Assembly: GCF_020034665.1 (NCBI RefSeq) | Contig: NZ_JAIQDI010000002.1 | Span: 1,860,001 to 1,924,000 of the forward strand | From: Niabella beijingensis | Lineage (GTDB): Bacteria; Bacteroidota; Bacteroidia; Chitinophagales; Chitinophagaceae | Length of the DNA: 64,000 nt | Direction: 5' to 3' | In this document: positions 9,288-18,898 of the stretch, piece after piece | How the letters are laid out: each line of letters begins with the position of its first letter | How positions within the stretch are numbered: position 1 is the first letter of the stretch | The notes under the pieces: generated by a model | Seen by the model: the letters and a program-made list of their open reading frames with translations, nothing else | The model's database searches: none | Told to the model about the DNA's origin: nothing | Translations under genes and position numbers: made by a program

Positions 9288-10610
9288 ATGTCGGCACTAC
9301 GTTTTCTTCTAATTATTATTTTGCTTGGCAAAGCTACTACAGGCCCTGCCCAAAATCTCTTTCAGTCAATTTCCTTTTCAACGGCATTGGGAAAAGCGGC
9401 CCGGGAAAACAAACTGATCCTGCTGTATTATGAATCGGATCAATGTGAGGCCTGCAATACCAATCTGGATAAGGCCTTCTCCTCAAAGACACTCTATCAA
9501 AAAATAAAAAACGCATTCATACCGGTTAAGATCAGCGCTAACAGCAAAGACCGGATGTACATCCGGCAGCTCTATGATATTACGGGGCATATGGGCCTCT
9601 TTTTTATCGACAGTACAAAGGAGCTCGTCTATTCCAACCCGCAGCGGAAAGAACCAGGGGCGAACCTCGATGCCCTGCTGGACGAAGCGCTGAAGCACGC
9701 CGCAAGCAGGAAGACCCTTGCAGAAAAGGAACGGCGTTATTTTAAAAGCAATACCAGGAACCGGGACGACCTGGAAGCGCTGATAATAGCAAAGAGCCGG
9801 CTGGACCAGCCTACCGGGCTTCTGCTGGTGGAATACCTTCATCTCATACCTAAAGATTCTGTAAACACCCTCCGCACCATCCAGTTTGTGGCACGACAGG
9901 CACCCGTGCTGGGATCGGTGGCCGACCAGACCATCCGGAAAAGCTCCCGCTTCGATACGGCCTGGTACGATATGCCGCTTCCGGAACGGATTGCGATCAA
10001 CAAAAAGATCTTTAAAAAATCGACCCGGATCGCCGCTGATAATGCCGATGAACCGCATGCCCGAAGCATTGCAGCATTTGCCGCACAGACCTATGACAAC
10101 GAGCAGGGAAAGCAATATATACGGGATGTGGTAATGATGAGCTATTACCAGCAAACAAAAAATCCGGAAAAATTTATGGCGATCGCTGTTGATTTTTATG
10201 ACCGGTATGCCAGTTCCATTCCACCTGTGGCGGGAGCCGCAACAACCGATATAACGGATACAACAGACCTTCCGGACGCACTTAAGAATATAAAGACCGC
10301 TACCGTCGTCAATGCGATACCGTCTACCTTTGCATATTATCTTTACACCACCGCCTATTATTTTTACCGTAACGATACGCAGAACAGGTACCTGGAGCAT
10401 TCCCTGGCCTGGACCAAAAAAGCGCTGGACCTGTACCCGCATTACAATATCCTGCACCTTTATGCGCTTTTTCTTTACAAAACAGGAAGGAAAAACGACG
10501 CGATTGCTTATGCCACGCGCGCGATAGAAAAAAGCACACGGGAAGGATATCCGAAAGAGGAATGGAAAAAAGAACGGGAAAAAATGCGGAAAGGGCTGCC
10601 TCTTGAATAA
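9288..10610 (+). CDS. Secreted thioredoxin-fold protein with helical repeat C-terminus
   Basis: 440 residues. A signal peptide (about 1-22, ..TTGPAQ) precedes a thioredoxin-like domain (about 30-150) with a CEAC active-site pair (Cys53, Cys56), matching the DUF255/thioredoxin_7 style seen in periplasmic thiol proteins. The remaining residues are helical, and the C-terminal part looks like TPR (WTKKALDLYPHYNILHLYALFLYKTGR is spread over one such unit). The ATG at 9288 is preferred to a TTG six bases upstream. It follows the UGA-interrupted gene by 9 bases and is probably co-transcribed. A disulfide reductase or folding role is likely but the target is unknown. Confidence 0.75.
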   Translation: MSALRFLLIIILLGKATTGPAQNLFQSISFSTALGKAARENKLILLYYESDQCEACNTNLDKAFSSKTLYQKIKNAFIPVKISANSKDRMYIRQLYDITGHMGLFFIDSTKELVYSNPQRKEPGANLDALLDEALKHAASRKTLAEKERRYFKSNTRNRDDLEALIIAKSRLDQPTGLLLVEYLHLIPKDSVNTLRTIQFVARQAPVLGSVADQTIRKSSRFDTAWYDMPLPERIAINKKIFKKSTRIAADNADEPHARSIAAFAAQTYDNEQGKQYIRDVVMMSYYQQTKNPEKFMAIAVDFYDRYASSIPPVAGAATTDITDTTDLPDALKNIKTATVVNAIPSTFAYYLYTTAYYFYRNDTQNRYLEHSLAWTKKALDLYPHYNILHLYALFLYKTGRKNDAIAYATRAIEKSTREGYPKEEWKKEREKMRKGLPLE

Positions 10611-10760
10611 TTAACGGCTTCCCTGCCAGATAAACGGATATACCTGGTTTGCATTAATTTATTGTATAATTTCAACAGAAAATCCGAGATACGCTTTGAG
10701 ACGGGCTTTACACGATTATTCAACCGCTCATTTCATGAGCTCAAACAGAAAAACTGCAAT

Positions 10761-11504
10761 ATGAAAAAAATCTTCTTATCGGTGTTTATATCAACGGCAT
10801 TTAGCCTCCCTGCTATTGATGCCTTATCCCAGAATACAGACTTTAACCTTATTTCGCAAATTCCTAAAGACACGACCTTGACCTTTAGTCTTGACTATAA
10901 AATTTCCAGACCAAGACTTATTTATCCTGACTGGGATCACGATTTTGATCGCTTTTACAGCTTTCTGACACCGGCGCTTCGTAAAACACAGGCAGCGCTA
11001 AGTCATAATGACAAAGGCATTATCACAACGATAACACCAAATTCAATTATACCTCATGCACAACTCGATACCCTTACAATAGTGAATGATGTACAAAAAC
11101 TAATCGGGACCTGGAGAATGGTTAGCTTCCGCTCCGTAAGATATAATGATTCAGTATATCTTCCCACAAAAACATACTACCGGCTCGACGATGTTCTCCT
11201 GGCAGAAAAAAGTAAAGACGAAGCTTTTGCTGTTTTCACAAACAATAATTTTACCATATATGCAAAAGAAGCAGGTCATACTAAATTCAAGAAGGTAATG
11301 TCAGCAAAATATGTCATAGAAAACAAACGGTTTATAATGGCGTATAAGCTGATAAAGGCAGGTGCAGGAGTTTCACAATTTGGAATTGATGAAAAAGGGT
11401 TTTTGATCTTGAATTATCCTGCGGTAATTGAAAAAATAAAAAAGGGGGAATACTTCTCGTATTACGCGGTGATAAAACAATACATTTTTCAAAAAGTAAA
11501 CTAA
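10761..11504 (+). CDS. Secreted protein with lipocalin-like domain, function unknown
   Basis: 247 residues starting with a signal peptide (MKKIFLSVFI.., cleavage near SLP/DALSQ). The C-terminal half begins with LIGTWRMVSFRSV, which resembles the opening strand of lipocalin-like domains common in Bacteroidota secreted proteins. The start at 10761 is chosen because the upstream in-frame extension is not signal-like. It is more AT-rich than its neighbours on either side and stands 150 bases from the thioredoxin gene, so it may be a separate unit. No function can be named. Confidence 0.6.
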   Translation: MKKIFLSVFISTAFSLPAIDALSQNTDFNLISQIPKDTTLTFSLDYKISRPRLIYPDWDHDFDRFYSFLTPALRKTQAALSHNDKGIITTITPNSIIPHAQLDTLTIVNDVQKLIGTWRMVSFRSVRYNDSVYLPTKTYYRLDDVLLAEKSKDEAFAVFTNNNFTIYAKEAGHTKFKKVMSAKYVIENKRFIMAYKLIKAGAGVSQFGIDEKGFLILNYPAVIEKIKKGEYFSYYAVIKQYIFQKVN

Positions 11505-11639
11505 GAAAAAACTACATGGGGCAGCGGGTGTAAGGTCGCTAAAAAAATAATGAAAAACTATTTTCTGCTGAACTATTCACGTCCGTTGAGAAGAAAACGG
11601 GAAAAGCCTTAGAGGCAGCACTAAATCTTATAACGCCAC

Positions 11640-12170
11640 TTAGTAAGTTTCAATAGCTGAAATTTCCGTTCGGATATAGAAGGCATTAAATTCATAACCA
11701 GGTGTTCCGGCATTCGTATGCTCTACCAAAATTGGCTTGCCACTGAAAACCACATCCGTCCCTTTTTTCAGTTTACTTAATTTTTTATAAACGGCGCCGT
11801 TCTTTGGGATCGGCTCCCAATCTACAAATGAGAAAAAATCCTGATATCCTGAATCGAAAGTATTCTGAATACCGATCCGCATCATAACAGTATCTTTAGG
11901 ATACGATTCCACCTCATCTAAATCCAATAGTGTAAGCAGGCCCGTCCACTTCTCAATCGTATCGATCGCCCTTATTTTCTGCGTATATGCTGACTTGAGC
12001 GCTTTGATTCTTTGTTCGTTCTTGCTGTTTAACTGGGCCTGGCGATTAAAATCCTTTGTTAGTTTCAATAAAATTTCCTGCGCCGGTTTTTTATCGGGTT
12101 TCCGGCCACAAAAAGAAATCGATAATAATAAAAACGGGAAGAGAATAAATACAAATCCTTTATTTTTCAT
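11640..12170 (-). CDS. Hypothetical lipoprotein
   Basis: 176 residues with a lipoprotein signal (hydrophobic residues about 5-20, then SISFC followed by GRKPDKK). After the lipidated Cys a charged, probably coiled stretch (about 30-65) leads to a compact beta-rich domain with GTDVVFSGKPILVEH. I do not recognise the family. It converges with the preceding gene and is the only gene between the secreted-protein cluster and the xylan locus. Confidence 0.6.
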   Translation of the reverse strand: MKNKGFVFILFPFLLLSISFCGRKPDKKPAQEILLKLTKDFNRQAQLNSKNEQRIKALKSAYTQKIRAIDTIEKWTGLLTLLDLDEVESYPKDTVMMRIGIQNTFDSGYQDFFSFVDWEPIPKNGAVYKKLSKLKKGTDVVFSGKPILVEHTNAGTPGYEFNAFYIRTEISAIETY

Positions 12171-12403
12171 ATTCAGGTTTATAGTTTCATACTTTGCTCA
12201 GAAAGCGAATATAATATAATACTGATAGACCGGGAAATTATCCCCACCGGACTTTGTATTATTAAAGCTGCCCGGATCTTATCGGCAATCTTTGGTCTGT
12301 AAACTTCAGAAAGCCGGTTAATAAACATTGTATTAATGTTATTCACCCGAAGCTCCGATGCCGCAATTCCGTCTGATTCGTCGCCTTTTCAAACAGCATC
12401 TTT

Positions 12404-12415
12404 GTGCAATTGCAC
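12404..12415. repeat. 12-bp perfect palindrome after the last gene of operon B
   Basis: GTGCAATTGCAC is a perfect palindrome six bases beyond the GH2 stop codon. No U-tract follows on the minus strand, so it is not a convincing intrinsic terminator. It may be a protein-binding site or chance. Confidence 0.3.
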
Positions 12416-12420
12416 TTCCG

Positions 12421-15138
12421 CTACCGCAACTGTATTAACAAAGACGCGGGTTGCAGGCCTTCTGAAATAGCTTTAACGGTAAGAATGCCTTTTTTATTGA
12501 CTCCTTTTACGATCACCAGGGCACAGCCACTCAATGCCTTTCTTTTCTTTGAAGGGAACGCCACTAAATCTGAAGGATCGCCGTTATCCGTTGCTACCAC
12601 TTCACCAGGCCCCGACACTTCGAACTGAATGGTATTGTCTGCATAGGGCACGCTGTTGCCCTGATCATCCAGTACAGTAACCGTAATAAATGAAAGATCG
12701 TTCCCATCATCCTTAATGTTACTCCGGTCAGCTTTTAACTGCAATTGAGCCGCTTTACCGGCTGTCTTCACCACATCCGTGGCCCATTGCTTTCCGTTCT
12801 TATACGTTATTACTTTGAGCTCCCCGGGCTTATATACGACACCATCCCATCGCAGGCGATATTCATAATCTGCTTTCTTTTTTCTGCCTAATGATTTTCC
12901 ATTCAGAAACAATTCGGCTTCATCACCCGACGTAAATACATGAACCGGTGTTATTTTTCCGACACGATCAGGCCAGGTCCAATGTGGCAGAATGTGTGCC
13001 ATTGGCAATTCCGGCTTCCATCTTGACTGATAAAGATAGAAGCGGTCTTTCTTAAAGCCGGCCAGATCAATAATACCGGAATAAGAACTCCTCGCCGAAT
13101 AATAAGGTGTTGGTTCCCCCAGGTAATCCCAGCCGCTCCATACAAATTCACCGGCCACATATGGATTGTGATCCTGTGCCGCAAAGACCTTATCAGCTGA
13201 GGAACCAAACTGAGCCGTATACAATTCATAGGCGCTTACAAACTGACTGACGGGGTTCCCTCCGGAAGTGTCACTTACCGGCGCGCTTATACTCATTGTT
13301 ACAGGAAAAACATACGTGCCCCGGGTACTTAATGCAGAAGCCGTTTCACTGCTTACAATGAGCTTACCCGGAAACTTTTCATGAAAAGCCGGATATAAAG
13401 GAGAGGTACGTATGCCTTTTAAATGCGCATAAGCATCCGCATCCCTTATGCCCTCCCCCTGGTAGTTAAGACTGATAAAGTCCGTCATCTGGGCAAATGG
13501 CATATCCGGTTTGGCATAGTTCATCGATGCAGCGGCAGGCCTTGTAGGGTCTTCATCTTTCACAATGTCGTGCAGCTTACGGGCTATAACAGCGCCTTCT
13601 GCTCCTGTGTATTGCTCCCCTACTTCGTTACCAAAACTCCATGCAATTACCGAGGGATGATTTTTATCGCGGCGTACGAAAGACCTTGCATCTGCTTCGT
13701 ACCAGTCGGAGAAGATCAAATGAAAATCCAATGGTGTTTTACCTTTTTCCCAGCAGTCATACACTTCGTTAATTACCAGAAAACCCATTCGGTCTGTAAG
13801 ATCCAGCAACTCCGGCGCCGGCGGGTTGTGCGCCAGGCGTATGGCATTACAGCCCATTTCCTGCAATATCTCCAATTGCCTTTCGGCTGCCCTTACATTG
13901 AAGGCCGCACCCAAAGCACCCAGGTCATGATGCTGATTAACGCCCCTTATGCGCACAGGCGAGCCATTTACATAAACACCTTTTACCGGGTCAAATTTTA
14001 TATCCCTGATACCGAACGGGGTTTTATACGCATCTGACGGCTTCCCGTTTACATACAACCTGGTAACAGCCACGTACATATTGGGCTTCTGCTGCGGAGA
14101 AGGGCCCCAGAGCAACGGGTTATCGATTGTAACCGAAGCTTCAATAGTGCCCTTACCACCCGCATCAATATTAGCAGCGGCACGGGCAAAAACGGCCACC
14201 TTCTTACCCGTATTTTCTAACAATGTATCCAATAAAAAAATTTCTGTTACCGCCTGCACATGCTGTGTTTTGGTGGAAGCATTCCTGATCTGTACCGACA
14301 GATCTATAATCGCGGACGAAGAAGAGACTTCCCGTGTTTTGATAAATGTCCCCCATTGCGCTACATGTACGGGATCTGTTTTGGTGATCCATACATTCCT
14401 GTATAAGCCGGCACCGGGATACCAGCGCGAAGAGTTGGCAGGATTATCTAATCTGATTGCCAGCTGATTATCTTTTCCAGGTTTCAGATATGGGGTAAGA
14501 TCAAGCCGGAAAGAATTATAACCATAGGGCCAGCCACCAACAAGGATCCCATTGCACCATACCATCGCATAACTCATCGCCCCATCAATATCCAAATATA
14601 TAACCTTACCAACATCGCCCTTATCAAGGGTAATTTTTCTCCTGTACCAGGCAACGCCCTGTATGGGCAACCGCCCCATACCTCCACCTACTATTACCGG
14701 GTCCCCTTTATAAAAAGGCCCGGTAATGGCCCAGTCATGTGGCAGGTTTACAGGCTGCCAGCTTTTATCATCATAGTTATTTTGTACAAAAGAAAAATCC
14801 CTGCCCGGATAACCAGCTGGTCTTTTGTGATGCTTTGCAGGATCTTTGATAAAATCGTTGGCAGCAGGCAATATCCACTTTTTTAAAGCTCTTTGTGACG
14901 TAGCCACATAACCAGATTCCGAGGCTCTGGTATCGGCCACTTTATTATCATTGCGATCGAAGATTTCCGGCCTTTCATCATATATCAATGTATCGGAAGC
15001 TTTTTCAAACCGCATAAACCGCCAGCCATCATTAATGCTGATGCGTTTGCGGGGACTACTGCCATTTAGATCCTTTAGCTGGCTGTTGGCCTGCAGCAAC
15101 AAAAAGTAAAAAACAAAAAATAAAAATGACCGGGTCAT
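12421..15138 (-). CDS. Secreted glycoside hydrolase family 2 (beta-galactosidase-like)
   Basis: 905 residues with a signal peptide (MTRSFLFF.., ..QANSQ). The order is sugar-binding domain, immunoglobulin-like domain and TIM barrel, with predicted acid/base Glu505 in GNEVGEQ and nucleophile Glu598 in SSETAS. C-terminal beta domains follow, of the DUF4982/invasin-like kind seen in Bacteroidota GH2 enzymes. It is the last gene of operon B, 70 bases after a GH43 gene. In a xylan locus it may remove galactose from xylan side chains; that specificity is inference. The second ATG is chosen because AAAGTTTTT directly precedes it, as it does at the GH67 start. Confidence 0.88.
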   Translation of the reverse strand: MTRSFLFFVFYFLLLQANSQLKDLNGSSPRKRISINDGWRFMRFEKASDTLIYDERPEIFDRNDNKVADTRASESGYVATSQRALKKWILPAANDFIKDPAKHHKRPAGYPGRDFSFVQNNYDDKSWQPVNLPHDWAITGPFYKGDPVIVGGGMGRLPIQGVAWYRRKITLDKGDVGKVIYLDIDGAMSYAMVWCNGILVGGWPYGYNSFRLDLTPYLKPGKDNQLAIRLDNPANSSRWYPGAGLYRNVWITKTDPVHVAQWGTFIKTREVSSSSAIIDLSVQIRNASTKTQHVQAVTEIFLLDTLLENTGKKVAVFARAAANIDAGGKGTIEASVTIDNPLLWGPSPQQKPNMYVAVTRLYVNGKPSDAYKTPFGIRDIKFDPVKGVYVNGSPVRIRGVNQHHDLGALGAAFNVRAAERQLEILQEMGCNAIRLAHNPPAPELLDLTDRMGFLVINEVYDCWEKGKTPLDFHLIFSDWYEADARSFVRRDKNHPSVIAWSFGNEVGEQYTGAEGAVIARKLHDIVKDEDPTRPAAASMNYAKPDMPFAQMTDFISLNYQGEGIRDADAYAHLKGIRTSPLYPAFHEKFPGKLIVSSETASALSTRGTYVFPVTMSISAPVSDTSGGNPVSQFVSAYELYTAQFGSSADKVFAAQDHNPYVAGEFVWSGWDYLGEPTPYYSARSSYSGIIDLAGFKKDRFYLYQSRWKPELPMAHILPHWTWPDRVGKITPVHVFTSGDEAELFLNGKSLGRKKKADYEYRLRWDGVVYKPGELKVITYKNGKQWATDVVKTAGKAAQLQLKADRSNIKDDGNDLSFITVTVLDDQGNSVPYADNTIQFEVSGPGEVVATDNGDPSDLVAFPSKKRKALSGCALVIVKGVNKKGILTVKAISEGLQPASLLIQLR

Positions 15139-15208
15139 AAAAACTTTCATATTAGTATATTGAAAATTGAATCCATCAGTTACTATTCAGGCGATCGACA
15201 ATTCCATA

Positions 15209-16261
15209 TCAGGCCAGCACGTTCAAATCATTATAGGGATGAATTGTCTTTATAAATCCGTTTTCATCGTGTATTAACCGGACCATTTTAATGCTGCGTA
15301 AATGCGTAATACCTTTACTCAGACTGCTGTCATGATAGAACAGATACCATTCGCCGGAAAATTTACAAACGGAATGATGCGAGGTCCATCCCACTACGGG
15401 ATTTAATATTCTGCCGGAATAGGTGAAAGGTCCATAAGGATTGTCGCCAATGGCATAACAAATAAAATGCGTATCACCCGTTGAATAGGAAAAATAGTAC
15501 CTGCCATTGTGTTTATGGAGCCAGCTTGCTTCGAAAAACCTTCTTTCGGTGTCGCCCTGTAATAAAGGCTGCCCCTGTTCATCAAGTATGACCACATCCC
15601 TGGCCGGTTCGGCAAACTCCAGCAGGTCGTCAGTTAGCTTTGCAATTTTTGCACACAGGGCCGGCTGGTCATCAGCCGGCAAATGGGCAAACGGACTTTC
15701 CGGATCCGCAGCGTTAAAACTGCCGCTGCGCCAGCGTTGCAGCTGCCCGCCCCATATACCGCCGAAGTACATATAGTAGCTTCCATCCTCCTCTTTAAAA
15801 ACAGCGGGATCGATCGAAAAGCTGCCCTTTATGGCTTCTGCCTGTGGCTTAAACGGCCCGGTTGGCACATCGCTTATGGCAACACCAATTTTAAAAATAC
15901 CGTCATAGCCCTTTGCCGGGAAAAACAAGTAGTATTTTCCGTCTTTTTCCTGTGCATCGGGCGCCCACAACTGTTTTTCGGCCCAGGGCACATTGTTTAC
16001 GTGCAGCGCAATACCGTTATCAACCGCTTCGGATGCGGGGGTATCCATAGAGATCACGTGGTAATCCTCCATGGCAAAATGGCTGCCCAGGTCATCGAAT
16101 GCATCCCCGGCATCTATATCATGTGAAGGATAAATATATATCTTCCCATTGAACAGGTGCGCCGACGGATCGGCAGTGTAAATATGCGTTACCAGCGGTT
16201 CTGAGATGGCTTTACTGTTTAGCTCATCAAAATTCAAATGCTCAATGCTTTCTTCCGGCAT
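15209..16261 (-). CDS. Cytoplasmic glycoside hydrolase family 43 enzyme
   Basis: 350 residues with the five-bladed propeller pattern of GH43. The catalytic base is the Asp of TADPSAH, the pKa modulator the Asp of SIDPAVF, and the acid the Glu of RFFEASW. No signal peptide is present, unlike the two other GH43 enzymes here, so it should act in the cytoplasm on imported short oligosaccharides. It follows the GPH symporter by 34 bases, which fits import then hydrolysis. Beta-xylosidase or alpha-L-arabinofuranosidase activity is likely; the sequence alone does not decide. Confidence 0.87.
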   Translation of the reverse strand: MPEESIEHLNFDELNSKAISEPLVTHIYTADPSAHLFNGKIYIYPSHDIDAGDAFDDLGSHFAMEDYHVISMDTPASEAVDNGIALHVNNVPWAEKQLWAPDAQEKDGKYYLFFPAKGYDGIFKIGVAISDVPTGPFKPQAEAIKGSFSIDPAVFKEEDGSYYMYFGGIWGGQLQRWRSGSFNAADPESPFAHLPADDQPALCAKIAKLTDDLLEFAEPARDVVILDEQGQPLLQGDTERRFFEASWLHKHNGRYYFSYSTGDTHFICYAIGDNPYGPFTYSGRILNPVVGWTSHHSVCKFSGEWYLFYHDSSLSKGITHLRSIKMVRLIHDENGFIKTIHPYNDLNVLA

Positions 16262-16295
16262 AGTTATAATAATTTCGACTGTTTATTACTCAATA

Positions 16296-17756
16296 TTAAA
16301 AAGAACGTTTTTGCTTCAGATCTGATTCTATCTGTCCTTCCATTTTCTTATCAATAGTATAAAAAAACAATAATCCGCAGGCAAGGAAAAACGGGATGGA
16401 CGGAAATATACTCACCAGCATTCTGGCACCTGTGGCAACCGTAGCGGGCTGTACTACCTGCTGTTTCCCTTCCACAGAAATATATCCGTAATGCCCGATA
16501 ATAGAGGCTACCAATGCACTGCCAACACTTAGCCCTACTTTCAGCCCGACCATCATCGCTGAGAAAATTATGGCAGTGGCCCTGCGGTTATTTTTCCATT
16601 CCGAATAATCCGCCACATCAGCAATCATGGCCCATAAAAGCGGAGTGCTGATCCCATAAAAAAAGCCATGCAGGATCTGGGAAAAAAACATCAATCCAAC
16701 AGACTTAGGCGGATAGAAAATAAAGAAAAGTATGAATAATGTTGAAAGGAATAGTGAAGTGAGGAATACATCCCGTTTCCCATACTTATCCGCCAGCTTT
16801 TTAGAAACCGTGATACCGATAATCATCATGATAATCCCCCCTGCATTAAATAACCCAAAGCCGGCAGATCTCGGATCTTCTCCAAAAAAATTCATACCAA
16901 TGAGGTTAAAAAAATCGGTAATAGGCGAAATAAAAAGCTCAAGGCGCTCTTTGTCCACATAGTTATTGAAATAATATACATAGGAGCCTCCCTTTACCGC
17001 CAAAGTAATAAAAACAAGTGTGGTCACCAGCAGCATAATGATCCAGGGTCTGTTTTTGAACAGGTCTTTTAAATCTTCTTTCAGGCCAGACTCCTGTTCC
17101 GCTGTAGGAATAACCCGCTCCCTGGTAGTGAAAAAGGTAATCAGCAGCAATACAGTACCGATGATGGCCAGCCAGGTCATTACCGTTTCAATCCCCGCAG
17201 CTTTATCTCCCTTCCCTACCGCTAAAATGATCGGAAGCATGAACACCTGCACAAAAAACTGGGCGAACATTACCGCTACAAACCGGTAGGAAGAGATGCT
17301 GTTTCTTTCGCTCATGTTGCCGGTAATTACACCACTCAGGGCAGAATAGGGCAAATTATTGGCAGCATATAAAAGCAATAACAAAGAATAGGTCGCTGCT
17401 GCATAGATCATTTTTCCTTTATAAGAAAAATCCGGGGTGCTGAACGCTAACAAAGCACATATACCCAGTGGAATGGCAGTAAATAAAATCCAGGGGCGAA
17501 ATTTGCCCCATTTCGACCGCGTCCTGTCTGCTATAGCACCGATAACCGGGTTAAAGATAAAACCGGCAACCAATCCTACTACAAGTGTAATTACGGATGC
17601 ATCTTCAGGTTTAAGCCCGTATATATCGGTGTAAAAAAAAGCCAGGTAGGTGACTAATGTCTGAAATACCAGGTTCGCAGCAAGATCACCCAGGCTGTAG
17701 CCGGCCTTTTCAATTATTGAAAGTTTCTTTACCTGCGCAGGAGCATTTGTACTCAT
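16296..17756 (-). CDS. GPH-family sugar:cation symporter (pentoside/glycoside transporter)
   Basis: 486 residues with about 12 hydrophobic segments. The start KLSIIEKAGYSLGDLAANL and the motif PVIGAIADRTRSKWGKFRPW identify the glycoside-pentoside-hexuronide (GPH) group of the major facilitator superfamily. These import sugars with protons or sodium across the inner membrane. Between GH10 and a cytoplasmic GH43 it probably carries xylobiose, xylose or short aldouronic acids. It starts 10 bases after the GH10 stop. Confidence 0.9.
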   Translation of the reverse strand: MSTNAPAQVKKLSIIEKAGYSLGDLAANLVFQTLVTYLAFFYTDIYGLKPEDASVITLVVGLVAGFIFNPVIGAIADRTRSKWGKFRPWILFTAIPLGICALLAFSTPDFSYKGKMIYAAATYSLLLLLYAANNLPYSALSGVITGNMSERNSISSYRFVAVMFAQFFVQVFMLPIILAVGKGDKAAGIETVMTWLAIIGTVLLLITFFTTRERVIPTAEQESGLKEDLKDLFKNRPWIIMLLVTTLVFITLAVKGGSYVYYFNNYVDKERLELFISPITDFFNLIGMNFFGEDPRSAGFGLFNAGGIIMMIIGITVSKKLADKYGKRDVFLTSLFLSTLFILFFIFYPPKSVGLMFFSQILHGFFYGISTPLLWAMIADVADYSEWKNNRRATAIIFSAMMVGLKVGLSVGSALVASIIGHYGYISVEGKQQVVQPATVATGARMLVSIFPSIPFFLACGLLFFYTIDKKMEGQIESDLKQKRSF

Positions 17757-17766
17757 TGTATAAATA

Positions 17767-18870
17767 TTATCTTTTACTTGCTGCTATTACGCTATAAAAT
17801 GCGGGTTTGGGCTTACCGTTCCTGTCAAACAAAAGCGGGTAATTGGTTCTGCCGGGTATGGGCCAGTCATTCAGCCAGCTTTGCCCATCATGCACGCCCC
17901 AAAAGGTAACGCGTGCTATTTTATCTTTATGCTTGAGCAATAATTTAAAAAGTCGCCCGTAATCATCCGCTATTTGCTTTTGTACAGTTTCGGGCAGCTC
18001 CTTCACATAGGGATTGGAATTGGTTTCCGTTTTCATCTGCTGGCTGACTTCGGCACCTGTAAAATTGCGGGGCAGCACTTCAATATCCAGTTCAGTAATA
18101 GCCACTTTTATGCCCAAGGCCGCATACTCTAATATACTTTCTTCGATCTCCTTAAAAGGAACTTTACCAACATGCCAATGGCCCTGTATACCTACACCGT
18201 CTATTCTGACGCCCGCCTGCTGGATTTTCTTTATAAGGGCGATGCAACCTGCGCGTTTTTCAGGCTGTTCATTATTATAATCATTATAATATAAATCGGT
18301 ACCAGGAGAAACCTCATTTGTCAATTTAAAAGCATCCGCTATATAATTATCACCAAGCTTATTTAAAAAGGGGGATTTTCGCAGGGTACCGTCTTCATTT
18401 AGTGCTTCGTTTACTACATCCCAGGATTGTACTTTACCGCTGTAACGGCCTGCCACTTTCCTTATATGATCGGTAAAAAATGTACGAAAAGAATCAACGC
18501 TTTCTATACTCCGGGCAAATGCGGGCATCTGGCTATGCCATATCAGCGTATGACCGTTTACCTGGAGATGGTGTGCTTTTGCAAAATCTATAAATCTGTC
18601 AGCCCTGGAGAAATCATATTCTCCCCATGCAGGTCTTAACTCTTCCTCCTTCATAATATTTTCGGGTGTAATCGTATTAAACTGCCGGGAAATCAGGTTG
18701 AAGGCAGCAGGATCTTTCCCTTCAACCTGTTGCCAGCTTACTGCTGCGCCTATCAAAAAGTCATTTTTATACATGTCTTTTAAGCTCGCGGTAACACTTC
18801 TTATCTGCCTGGTTCCCGCGCAGCCACTTATAAGGGCTGCTGTTATAAAGAAGGAAAATAATTTGTTCAT
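17767..18870 (-). CDS. Endo-1,4-beta-xylanase, GH10 lipoprotein
   Basis: 367 residues. The lipobox ALISGC (Cys17) makes it a lipoprotein, likely at the outer membrane. The GH10 barrel shows the acid/base Glu155 in DVVNEALNE and nucleophile Glu260 in AITELDIEV, with HTLIWHSQMP before them and WGVHDGQSWL after. It hydrolyses internal beta-1,4 links of xylan. It is the only endo-xylanase in the window and has no attached carbohydrate-binding module, so it may act on already soluble xylan. Confidence 0.95.
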   Translation of the reverse strand: MNKLFSFFITAALISGCAGTRQIRSVTASLKDMYKNDFLIGAAVSWQQVEGKDPAAFNLISRQFNTITPENIMKEEELRPAWGEYDFSRADRFIDFAKAHHLQVNGHTLIWHSQMPAFARSIESVDSFRTFFTDHIRKVAGRYSGKVQSWDVVNEALNEDGTLRKSPFLNKLGDNYIADAFKLTNEVSPGTDLYYNDYNNEQPEKRAGCIALIKKIQQAGVRIDGVGIQGHWHVGKVPFKEIEESILEYAALGIKVAITELDIEVLPRNFTGAEVSQQMKTETNSNPYVKELPETVQKQIADDYGRLFKLLLKHKDKIARVTFWGVHDGQSWLNDWPIPGRTNYPLLFDRNGKPKPAFYSVIAASKR

Positions 18871-18898
18871 AGAAAAATATATTCATTGATGATTAGAA

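Noticed and set aside
9483..10457. Long minus-strand frame (324 codons)
   Set aside because: It lies fully opposite the thioredoxin-fold gene, has low-complexity composition and no family features.
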